64,000 bases of DNA, from contig NZ_JAGGQG010000014.1 in the NCBI RefSeq assembly GCF_018613415.1, forward strand, positions 62,001 to 126,000. Direction: 5' to 3'. Position numbers and translations under genes: made by a program. Of the stretch, positions 41,662 to 49,882 are shown in pieces. This DNA is from Bacillus sp. ISL-18. Its GTDB lineage: Bacteria; Bacillota; Bacilli; Bacillales; Cytobacillaceae. Below the pieces are notes generated by a model, which had not been told where the DNA came from, ran no database searches, and was given only the letters and a program-made list of their open reading frames with translations. Positions within the stretch are counted from its first letter, which is position 1. The number at the start of each line of letters is the position of its first letter.

Positions 41662-42438
41662 ATGGGCCGTAAAGGCTGTCCCGATGAATATCCAATATCC
41701 TTACATCTTAACGGCTATGAGATAGCTGTTTTTCAATTGACGAAATACAATCTAGACGATTGGACATATGGGTATTTGTTCTCTGAAGGATTCATCCAGG
41801 ATGCAAAGGATATTGAAACCATAACCATAGATGAAGAGATGGGAGCGATCCATGTTTCCCTTCATTCACAGCTTGATGAAGAACAGTTTTTTTTGAAAAA
41901 GAAACACTATACGGCCGGTTGTGGCAGAGGGGTAACCTTCTTCTCAATGACCGATGTTAAAAACTTTGCCAAGGTGGCCGCAGGCCAAAAGTATCTATTA
42001 AGTTACTTATTAAAAAAGAGAAGTGAGTTTGCTGGAGCCTCAAGCCTTTATCTGGAAACAGGCGGAATGCATGGAGCTTGTATTGTCGAGGAAGACGGAA
42101 CTATCACCATCCGTGAAGATATTGGCCGCCATAATGCGGTTGATAAAATTATTGGGCACGCACTGCGAAAGGGTTTACCTCCTGAACGGTTAATTTTACT
42201 GACAACCGGAAGGGTTTCATATGAAATGCTCTCAAAAGCTGCAAAATTTGGCTTTCCTGTGATCGGCTCCCGTACTGCCGCCACCAAACAGGCTGTTCAG
42301 CTGGCAAAATTCTTAAATATTGAGGTAATCGGCTATTTAAGAGGGAAAATGGCTACGGTCTATACCTCTACAGGAAGAGTCAAAAATGATCTTTCACAAG
42401 AAATAGACTTGGAGAGAAGCATTGAAGGGGGGAATTGA
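41662..42438 (+). CDS. fdhD: Formate dehydrogenase accessory sulfurtransferase FdhD
   Basis: 258 residues; AAGGAGGGG lies 6 bases before the ATG. FdhD moves sulfur from a cysteine desulfurase to the molybdenum cofactor before it enters formate dehydrogenase. Visible motifs are FSEGFIQ, YTAGCGRG with the single expected active cysteine (E. coli has CxxC), TGGMHGAC, REDIGRHNAVDKIIG and TTGRVSYEM. The N-terminus is shorter than in many homologues (it starts at the EYPISLHLNG strand), but no better start is visible upstream. First gene of the formate dehydrogenase/Moco cluster, 120 bases before fdhA. Confidence 0.92.
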   Translation: MGRKGCPDEYPISLHLNGYEIAVFQLTKYNLDDWTYGYLFSEGFIQDAKDIETITIDEEMGAIHVSLHSQLDEEQFFLKKKHYTAGCGRGVTFFSMTDVKNFAKVAAGQKYLLSYLLKKRSEFAGASSLYLETGGMHGACIVEEDGTITIREDIGRHNAVDKIIGHALRKGLPPERLILLTTGRVSYEMLSKAAKFGFPVIGSRTAATKQAVQLAKFLNIEVIGYLRGKMATVYTSTGRVKNDLSQEIDLERSIEGGN

Positions 42439-42558
42439 AAACAGAGTTAAAACGCAGTAAATAAATAGAGAGAAAAAAGCATGTTCCGTAAAACCAATAG
42501 GAAAGGTACGGCTGCTTTCAGAGGGATGTTCTAATCATTTTTGGGAAGGAGAATAGTG

Positions 42559-45543
42559 ATGGTTGAAATGAACTTAAACCGTCGGCAATTCTTAAAGCTA
42601 TCAGGTGCAACGGCCGCAACTCTTGCAGTTGTTGAACTAGGCTTTAATGATAAAAAAGCCTATGCGGACACAAAAAATTTCAAGATTGCAAAAGCTACTG
42701 TAACACCAACCATTTGCTGCTTTTGTGGTGTAGGATGCGGGATACTCGTCCACACCAGAAATAATACCGTGGTTTATACGGAAGGGGATCCGGATAACCC
42801 GATTAACGAAGGTAAACTATGCAGTAAAGGAACAACATTACGACAAATTTATACATCTGAAAAACGTGTAACAAAACCACTGTATCGTGCTCCTGGCAGC
42901 AATAAGTGGGAAGAAAAAGATTGGGAATGGATGCTTGACACCATCGCCAAACGTACGAAGGAAACACGTGACGCTTCATTCGTTGAGAAAGAAGCAGGCA
43001 TTACCGTAAATAAAACAGAAAAGATTGCCAGCCTTGGCGGCGCGGCACTTGATAATGAAGAAACCTATTTAGTATCAAAATTAATGAGAGGGCTTGGTGT
43101 CACTTACTTAGAGCACCAGGCACGAATATGACATAGTTCTACGGTTGCCGGTCTGGCACCTACATTTGGTCGTGGAGCAATGACAAATCACTGGAATGAC
43201 CTACAGTGGACAGATTGTGCCCTCATTATGGGAGCCAATCCTGCTGAAAATCATCCAATCAGTTTTAGATGGCTGACAAAAGCGAAGGAAAAGGGCGGAA
43301 AAATTATCAGCGTTGATCCGCGTTATACACGGACATCTGCCGTGTCTGATCTCTATGCCCCGCTTCGTTCTGGAACGGATATTCCGTTTGTCGGCGGTAT
43401 GATTAAATATGCTATTGAAAATAATCTCATTCACAAAGACTATGTTGTGAAATATACAAATGCTTCCTTTATCGTGAAAGAAGGCTACGATTTTAAAGAT
43501 GGTCTTTTCTCTGGATATGACGAAGCAAAACGAGTTTACGATAAAACGAAGTGGGCGATTGAAACCACTCCGGATGGAAAACCAGTCAAGGATGAAACCT
43601 TAGCACATCCTCGTTCGGTCTTTCAATTAATGAAAAAACACTATTCCCGCTATGATGTGGATACAGTAACGTCCGTAACAGGAACACCAAAGGAAGATTA
43701 CTTAAAGGTTTGTAAAGCCTTCTGTGAAACAGGAAAAGTAGGTAAATCAGGTACCATCCTTTATGCAATGGGGACAACCCAGCATACAGTTGGCTCACAA
43801 AACGTTCGGATTTTTGCAATCCTGCAGCTTCTATTAGGTAATATTGGGCTGCCAGGCGGAGGAATCAATGCGATGCGCGGTGAATCCAACGTTCAAGGCT
43901 CAACGGACTTTGGCTTGTTATGGGATAACTTAACGGGTTACCTTGCTGCACCAAAAGCAACGTTTCCGGAGCATGCTACATTGGATGGTTATTTGAAAAA
44001 AGAAACACCGCCATCTGGCTACTGGAGCAACAAACCTAAATTTGTGGTCAGCTTGTTGAAATCTTGGTACGGAGCAAATGCGACCAAAGATAACGAGTTC
44101 GGCTATCAGTTTTTACCAAAAGGCAATAAAAACTACTCGCATATTAACTTATTTAAAGCGATGTTCAACAACGAGCTTGAGGGTGCGTTCCTTTGGGGTA
44201 CAAACCCAGTTGTCGGCGGACCTAACGCTGGTAAAGAAAAAGAAGCCCTTGGCAACTTAAAATGGCTTGTTGCTGTTGACCTTTGGGAAACAGAAACGTC
44301 AGCTTTTTGGCAAAAAGAAGCTGGCAATGATGCAGCCAGCATTAAAACAGAAGTATTCCTTCTTCCGGCTTGTTCTTCGTATGAAAAAGAAGGAAGTATT
44401 TCAAACAGCTCACGCTGGATGCAGTACCGCTGGAAAGCAATAGAGCCGAAGGGTGAGTCCCGTCCGGACCTTGATATCGTTCATGAACTTGCTATAAAGC
44501 TTAAAAAGCTATATGCAAACAGTCCAAAATCAGCCGATCAGCCATTCTTAGCTCTTGATTGGAATTATGGCATCGGTGAAGCACCAAATTTAGACGCCAT
44601 TGCCAAGGAAATTAACGGTTATGACCTTAAAACAGGTAAATTATTAAAAACCTTTGGCGATTTAAAAGATGATGGCACCACTTCAAGCGGTAACTGGATT
44701 TATTCCGGCTTCTATCCTGAAGAAGGAAAAAATCTATCGCAGCGCCGTGATAATAAAGATACAGGCGGCGGAAATTTCTTAAATTGGTCCTTTGCTTGGC
44801 CGGCAAACCGCCGAATTCTATACAACCGTGCTTCGGCAGACCCAAGCGGTAAGCCATGGAGCCAGGAAAAAGCAGTGATTTGGTGGGATGCTGCCCAGAA
44901 GAAATGGGCCGGAAATGATGTCCCAGACTTTAAAGCAGTCATAGCGCCTGCCGATCCAGGCGGAACAGGTGCCTTTATGATGAACAAAGACGGAGTCGCT
45001 TTATTATTTGCACCAACGATGAATGACGGCCCGTTCCCTGAACACTATGAGCCATTTGAGAGTCCTGTAGTTAACGCATTCTCATCCGTAAATTTAAACC
45101 CTGCCGTTGTCATTAATGACGGTGACTTTAACAAAAAAGGCTACATGGTGGACTACCCGATTGTTGCAACCACCTATCGGACGGAAGCTCACTGGCAATC
45201 AGGTTCGATGACGCGTAACCAAGAGTGGCTTTCCGAGATTGCTAGATATATGTATGTTGAATTAAGTGAAGAACTTGCCAAAGAAAAAGGGATCAAAAAT
45301 AAAGACAAAATTATTGTCACCTCTGCCCGCGGCAAAATTGAAGCTTATGCAATGGTAACAAAACGCTACAAACCGTTTACCGTTAAAGGTAAAATAGTGC
45401 ACCAAATCGGAATGCCTTGGAATTTTGGATACAAAGGGTACGCAACAGGAGCAACAGCAAACCGCCTGACTCCACATATTGGGGATGCCAACACGATGAT
45501 TCCGGAATATAAAGCATTCCTATGTGACATAAGGAGGGCTTAG
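42559..45543 (+). CDS. fdnG: Selenocysteine-containing formate dehydrogenase alpha subunit (UGA recoded)
   Basis: ATG 42559, seven bases after GGAAGGAG, to TAG 45543; 994 residues if the in-frame TGA at 43129-43131 is read as selenocysteine (residue 191). The sequence around it, ARI-U-HSSTVAGLAPTFGRGAMTNHW, aligns with the E. coli FdnG Sec site (QAR-V-U-HGPTVASLAPTFGRGAMTNHW). The N-terminus has a Tat signal (LNRRQFLKLSG), then a 4Fe-4S motif CCFCGVGC...KLCSKG, and the rest is the molybdopterin oxidoreductase fold, with MGANPAENHP and MRGESNVQGSTDFG. It oxidises formate at a bis-MGD centre on the outer face of the membrane. Conventional gene calling would split it at the UGA into two genes. 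A 44-base hairpin (42476-42519) precedes it. fdhB follows after 2 bases. Confidence 0.92.
43129..43131 (+). other. UGA selenocysteine codon
   Basis: In-frame TGA of fdnG; both flanks read on in the same frame with unbroken similarity to FdnG. Confidence 0.92.
43143..43160 (+). promoter_or_regulatory. Bacterial SECIS hairpin
   Basis: GGTTGCC-GGTCT-GGCACC: a six-base-pair stem with one bulged U and loop GGUCU. It starts 11 nt after the UGA, exactly as in the E. coli fdhF/fdnG SECIS (GGUUGCAGGUCUGCACC). This is the SelB recognition element. Confidence 0.9.
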
Positions 45544-45545
45544 TG

Positions 45546-46370
45546 ATGGCTGAATACGTAAAATACGTTGATGTTACCAGGTGTGACGGCTGTAAAGCCT
45601 GTATGGTGGCCTGTAAAAACTGGAATGACCTTCCGGCAGAAGTAACCGCATTCCAAGGAAGTGCCCAATCACATCCAAAAACAAGTGCTGATACATGGAA
45701 TGTTCTCCAATATGTCGAGCATGAAAACGGAAAAGGCGATTTAGAATACCTTTTCCGTCACTCATCCTGCTTCCATTGTGATACAGCTGCCTGTGAAAAG
45801 GTTTGTCCTGAGAATGCCATCAGTTACTCAAAATTTGGGTCTGTTGTGATTGACCATGATAAGTGCGTAGGCTGCGGCTATTGCGTACAAAACTGTCCAT
45901 TTGAAGTGATTTCATTAAAGACTTACAAAGATAAGAACGGTAAAGAATACAAAAAATCTCAAAAGTGTACGATGTGTACGGACCGTCTCGAAGAAGGCTT
46001 ACAGCCTGCCTGCGTGACGACTTGCCATACCGATGCGATGCAGTTTGGCAAAAAAGATGAAATGCTGGCTAGAGCCAAGAAACGTTTAGCTGAGGTTAAA
46101 GAACGTTTCCCTAATGCGAACATCTATAATCCAGAAGGGGTTGGAGGAACACATACCATCTACCTGCTGGCTGAACGGCCTAGTGTTTATGGTCTTCCGG
46201 AAAATCCTAAGGTTCCAACATCCGCAGTCGTTTGGAAAGATTACACACAGCCAATCGGCAAGATGATGCTTGGTGCCACAACGATGGCGCTTGTCGGAGC
46301 ATTTATTACCAATAACATTATCAGTAAAAGAACACAAGGTCAGGAAGATGGAGGGGATAGCCATGAGTAA
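45546..46370 (+). CDS. fdnH: Formate dehydrogenase iron-sulfur (beta) subunit
   Basis: 274 residues from ATG 45546, behind AGGAGGG. Four 4Fe-4S binding groups are visible (RCDGCKACMVACKNW, CFHCDTAACEKVCPE, CVGCGYCVQNCPF, CTMCTDRLEEGLQPACVTTC). A single hydrophobic segment near the C-terminus (MMLGATTMALVGAFITNNI) anchors it in the membrane. It carries electrons from the alpha subunit to the cytochrome b subunit. It starts 2 bases after fdnG and overlaps the gamma subunit gene by 8. Confidence 0.93.
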   Translation: MAEYVKYVDVTRCDGCKACMVACKNWNDLPAEVTAFQGSAQSHPKTSADTWNVLQYVEHENGKGDLEYLFRHSSCFHCDTAACEKVCPENAISYSKFGSVVIDHDKCVGCGYCVQNCPFEVISLKTYKDKNGKEYKKSQKCTMCTDRLEEGLQPACVTTCHTDAMQFGKKDEMLARAKKRLAEVKERFPNANIYNPEGVGGTHTIYLLAERPSVYGLPENPKVPTSAVVWKDYTQPIGKMMLGATTMALVGAFITNNIISKRTQGQEDGGDSHE

Positions 46371-47075
46371 TCATCAAAAGCATCCAAAGGCTAATGAGCA
46401 AATTCGCCGCTTTCCTAAGGCATTTGTTTGGGCACATGCGATCAATGGAATAGCCTTCTTTGCCCTTTACATCACAGCCCTGCCAATGTATACCGAATTT
46501 TTTGATTGGCTATATCCAGTCTTTGGCGGCCCGGCAAATGCCCGGCTGTTGCACAGAATTTTTGCTGTAGTGTTTATAACACCTACATTCATCTTACTGC
46601 TCTTTAGTCCTAAGTTTCTTTTTCTCTGGACGAAAGAATTAATCACGTGGAAAAGCGGGATCTCCAGTTTTTCGGTAATTTTGTGAAAGAGTTGTTCGGC
46701 TTCAGGTTTGATCATGTAAAACAGACATTCTTTAACGCAGGTGAAAAAATTAACTCCATTCTTCAGATCTTTTGTGCCATCTTGGTGATTGCTTCAGGCT
46801 TCATGATGTGGTTCCCTGAGTTTTTTCCAAGAGCACTTGTTCAGTGGGGTTACGTCCTTCATAATGTTGGGTTTGGCCTAGGAATCGCCGTTATTGTCGG
46901 CCATATTTATCTTTCTGTTGTGCACAAACACTCTAGACCAGGTTATTCAGGTGTTGTAACAGGCAAGGTCCCAGCATGGTGGGCAAAAGGCCACTATGAG
47001 GACTGGTATGACGAAGAAGTGAAAAAAGGCAACTTCCCTAACTTAGATGATCCGAAACGTAAAAAGGGTGCCTAA
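46363..47075 (+). CDS. fdnI: Formate dehydrogenase cytochrome b (gamma) subunit, apparent frameshift
   Basis: Starts at ATG 46363 behind GGAGGGG. The first frame runs to a stop at 46686, ending in TWKSGISSFSVIL; the second frame, entered at about 46648, continues KRDLQFFGNFVKELFGF... to 47075. Joined at the run of four A residues in TGGAAAAGCGG (46648-46658), they make one FdnI-like protein with four spans, haem-ligand histidines (VWAHAING, LLHRIFA, LHNVGFGLG, HIYLSVVHKHSRPGY) and a normal C-terminus. One missing A explains everything. It may be a true mutation, programmed slippage or an assembly error. If real, the enzyme loses its membrane electron outlet to menaquinone. Confidence 0.82.
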
Positions 47076-47117
47076 TATAATACAACCATTCGAATAAATT
47101 TTATATTTTAAAAAAAG

Positions 47118-47150
47118 GGATGGCTGTCGAAAATATGACAGCCATTTCTT
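47118..47150 (+). terminator. Weak hairpin between fdnI and fdhE
   Basis: GATGGCTGTC (about 47119-47128) pairs with GACAGCCATT, followed by TCTT. The poor T-run suggests partial termination or mRNA stabilisation only. Confidence 0.45.
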
Positions 47151-47174
47151 ATCACAAATATGAGGTGTGAGATC

Positions 47175-47984
47175 ATGATTAAATCCGTTGTTTCAAAGGA
47201 ATACCAGGAACTGCAAAAAGAGATCGTCAAGCTTCAAGAACAATGGAAGCTGCAGCTTGACCCGGAAACCATCAGACCAAACCTTGATAAAGCAGCCATG
47301 GAAGCAGGGGTCCCTGCAGCCGCTTTAACGGTTATTGATTTTGAAATTTCACTATTTTTACAGTGGATAGAGGAAGTTAACGCCCTGCTTGTAAGCAACA
47401 ATCCTGAGTTAGAGCCGAAGCTTGCTGGTATCACTGCTTTACTTACTGAAGAAACAGCCATTCGCTGGATTGAAGAGGCCTTTGCTTTCAATCATGTCTA
47501 TTTTACGGCCTATGCAGAGGAAAATGAGCTTGAAGAATGGATTCCTCATTTCCTTGCCGAAACAGCCCTGCGGCCATACCTGCAGCTAACAGCAGAAAAA
47601 GTTCAGCCTGAGATTGACCATGCTGTCCCGGGTGCGGGCTGCCCTGTTTGCGGTGAACCTGTTAGATTAGCAGCCATTGATGAGGATGGAAAAAAGATCA
47701 TCCACTGCCCGCGTTGTTTTGCTCATTGGTCTGCAAGACGCTTGGAGTGCTCACACTGCGGCAATGAAGATCATCACAGTATTTATTTTTTAGAAATTGA
47801 TGGCGATGTAACGTCGAAAATTCAAGTTTGCGAGGAATGTAACGGCTATATTAAACTAATTGATAGCAGACAATATATTACAAAACCGTCGGTGGCATTA
47901 TTGGACCTTAACTCCATTCATCTCGATATGGTTGCTCAGGATAAAGGGTATCATTCCGTCGGGGAAAAGAAACAGACAAATTAA
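47175..47984 (+). CDS. fdhE: Formate dehydrogenase accessory protein FdhE
   Basis: 269 residues from ATG 47175, behind GAGGTG. The C-terminal half has four CxxC groups (CPVCGEP, CPRCFAHW, CSHCGNE, CEECNGY) that bind iron in a rubredoxin-like fold, and the segment SARRLECSHCGN is typical of FdhE. It is needed for assembly or activity of membrane formate dehydrogenase and interacts with its catalytic subunit. The helical N-terminal half is poorly conserved. Confidence 0.88.
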   Translation: MIKSVVSKEYQELQKEIVKLQEQWKLQLDPETIRPNLDKAAMEAGVPAAALTVIDFEISLFLQWIEEVNALLVSNNPELEPKLAGITALLTEETAIRWIEEAFAFNHVYFTAYAEENELEEWIPHFLAETALRPYLQLTAEKVQPEIDHAVPGAGCPVCGEPVRLAAIDEDGKKIIHCPRCFAHWSARRLECSHCGNEDHHSIYFLEIDGDVTSKIQVCEECNGYIKLIDSRQYITKPSVALLDLNSIHLDMVAQDKGYHSVGEKKQTN

Positions 47985-48000
47985 GAAGGTGCTTTTATAA

Positions 48001-48609
48001 ATGAAAGCTGCAGCGATTATTTTAGCAGGCGGGAAATCCAGCCGGATGGGGACAAACAAAGCCCTGCTTAAAATCAATGAAAAGACGAATATTGAAAGAA
48101 TAGTAGATAAGCTAAAACTTCTTTTTGATGATATAATTCTTGTAACGAATGATTCTGAACAATATGAATTTTTAAGTGTACGGATGGTCCCGGACCACTA
48201 TCCCGGCCAAGGGCCGCTTGCGGGAGTTCAAGCAGGCCTTACGGCGTCAGACTACGATCTCAATTTGATTGTGGCCTGTGATATGCCGTTTCTGTCGAAC
48301 GAGCTGGCTGAGGCCCTGGTTACCAATGCCCTGCACTATGATGCGGTCATACCAGTCATCCATGGCAAACAGCAGCCGCTATTTTCTGTTTTTAAAAAGC
48401 AAACTGCTGCTGTTATAGAGGAACAGATTCAAGCAGGACAGCTGCGGATGAAACATTTGCTTGACCACTTGAACGTGCTCTATCTGACTGAAAAAGAACT
48501 AGAAACCTATTGTCAAATGGGGTTAGATCAAGTCTTTTTTAATATGAATCACCCAGAAGAATATGAAGAGGCCAAAAAGAAGGCTGAGTCTGATTTTTTA
48601 AACATGTAG
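48001..48609 (+). CDS. mobA: Molybdenum cofactor guanylyltransferase MobA
   Basis: 202 residues. The GTP-binding start AIILAGGKSSRMGTNKALL and the loop PDHYPGQGPLAGVQAGL and VACDMPFL are diagnostic. It joins GMP to Mo-molybdopterin, giving the MGD cofactor used by the formate dehydrogenase encoded just upstream. It lies 16 bases after fdhE, behind AAGAAGG. Confidence 0.93.
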   Translation: MKAAAIILAGGKSSRMGTNKALLKINEKTNIERIVDKLKLLFDDIILVTNDSEQYEFLSVRMVPDHYPGQGPLAGVQAGLTASDYDLNLIVACDMPFLSNELAEALVTNALHYDAVIPVIHGKQQPLFSVFKKQTAAVIEEQIQAGQLRMKHLLDHLNVLYLTEKELETYCQMGLDQVFFNMNHPEEYEEAKKKAESDFLNM

Positions 48610-48636
48610 AACAATCTAAGGGGGAGTAAGGGAACC

Positions 48637-49869
48637 ATGCAATTTTTTAAAGTTAAGACAGTTGAAGAAACATTTACCTTAATAGATGAAAAAATATCAG
48701 CGATTGGGGATACAGAGGTTAGAGAGCTCTCAAGCGCCCTCCATTATATTCTCGCGAGTCCGGTGGCTGCTAAGGAAAATGTACCGAGTTTTGACCGCTC
48801 AACTGTCGATGGTTATGCTGTCCGCGCCAAAGATACGTATGGTTCCTCTGAATCCATGCCCGGCTTTTTAAACGTTGCAGGTGAAGTGAAAATGGGTGAA
48901 GTTCCGACGGTAGAAGTAACGAAAGGCAGCGCTGTTTATGTCCCGACAGGCGGTATGCTCCCCAAGGGAAGTGACAGCGTTATCATGATTGAACACTGCG
49001 AGGATGTGGATTCACTTCTCAATACGTACAAGCAAATCGCTCCTTTAGAAAATGTGATACGTGCCGGAGAAGATATTAAACAAGGAGAAATTCTTCTCAC
49101 AAGCGGAACAAAGCTTCGGCCCCAGGAATTAGGGGCACTCGCCTCATTAGGAGTCACCCATGTAACGGTTTTTAGGAAAGTAAAGGTCGGTTATCTGTCT
49201 TCAGGTGATGAAATCGTCCCATATCAAACAGAAACATTACAGGAAGGGCAGATTCGTGATATCAACTATTTAACCATTGCAGGTCTTGCCCAGGAATGGA
49301 ATGTTGAGGTGGTATATGGCGGAATTGTCCGTGATGACTTTGCCGAATTTAGCGAGCGTGCCCGTGCCCTTTATGATGAGGTCGATTGTTTAATCCTTTC
49401 AGGAGGCAGCTCGGTTGGAGCAAAAGACTATACAACAGATGTTATCCAATCATTAGGAGAACCGGGCGTGTTCGTCCACGGGATCAGCATCAAACCAGGA
49501 AAGCCTACGATTCTAGCCTTAGCGAATGGAAAGCCCGTCATTGGTCTGCCGGGACATCCTGCCAGCGCGATGATTATCTTTAAGCTATTCGGCGAGCATG
49601 TTCTCCGCAAATTAAAAGGAGAAACAAGTGAACGCAAACCGGATCGTATTTTTGCAAAAATAACGAAAAATATTCCATCCTCGATGGGCCGGGCTGATTA
49701 TATCCGCGTCCGTCTCTTAGACAAAGAAGGAGAATGGTGGGCTGAGCCCATTATTGGTAAGTCGGGTTTAATTACTACATTGGTTAAAAGCGATGGTATT
49801 GTCGAGATTAGTTCAGAAAAAGAAGGAATTTCACAGGGCGAATGGGTTCCTGTGATTCCATCAAGGTAA
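48637..49869 (+). CDS. moeA: Molybdopterin molybdenumtransferase MoeA
   Basis: 410 residues, normal MoeA length. The FDRSTVDGYAVRA motif near residue 50, VPTGGMLPKGSDSVIMIEH, SSGDEIVP, the MPT-binding loop LSGGSSVGAKDYT and GLPGHPASAMIIF are present. It inserts molybdate into adenylylated molybdopterin. Second gene of the Moco block; a longer MoeA homologue follows after 13 bases. Confidence 0.92.
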   Translation: MQFFKVKTVEETFTLIDEKISAIGDTEVRELSSALHYILASPVAAKENVPSFDRSTVDGYAVRAKDTYGSSESMPGFLNVAGEVKMGEVPTVEVTKGSAVYVPTGGMLPKGSDSVIMIEHCEDVDSLLNTYKQIAPLENVIRAGEDIKQGEILLTSGTKLRPQELGALASLGVTHVTVFRKVKVGYLSSGDEIVPYQTETLQEGQIRDINYLTIAGLAQEWNVEVVYGGIVRDDFAEFSERARALYDEVDCLILSGGSSVGAKDYTTDVIQSLGEPGVFVHGISIKPGKPTILALANGKPVIGLPGHPASAMIIFKLFGEHVLRKLKGETSERKPDRIFAKITKNIPSSMGRADYIRVRLLDKEGEWWAEPIIGKSGLITTLVKSDGIVEISSEKEGISQGEWVPVIPSR

Positions 49870-49882
49870 GGGGTTAAAGTCA

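Noticed and set aside
42541..43131. fdnG as a truncated pseudogene ending at 43131
   Set aside because: The UGA is at the known Sec position and is followed by a correctly spaced SECIS hairpin; the frame continues intact.
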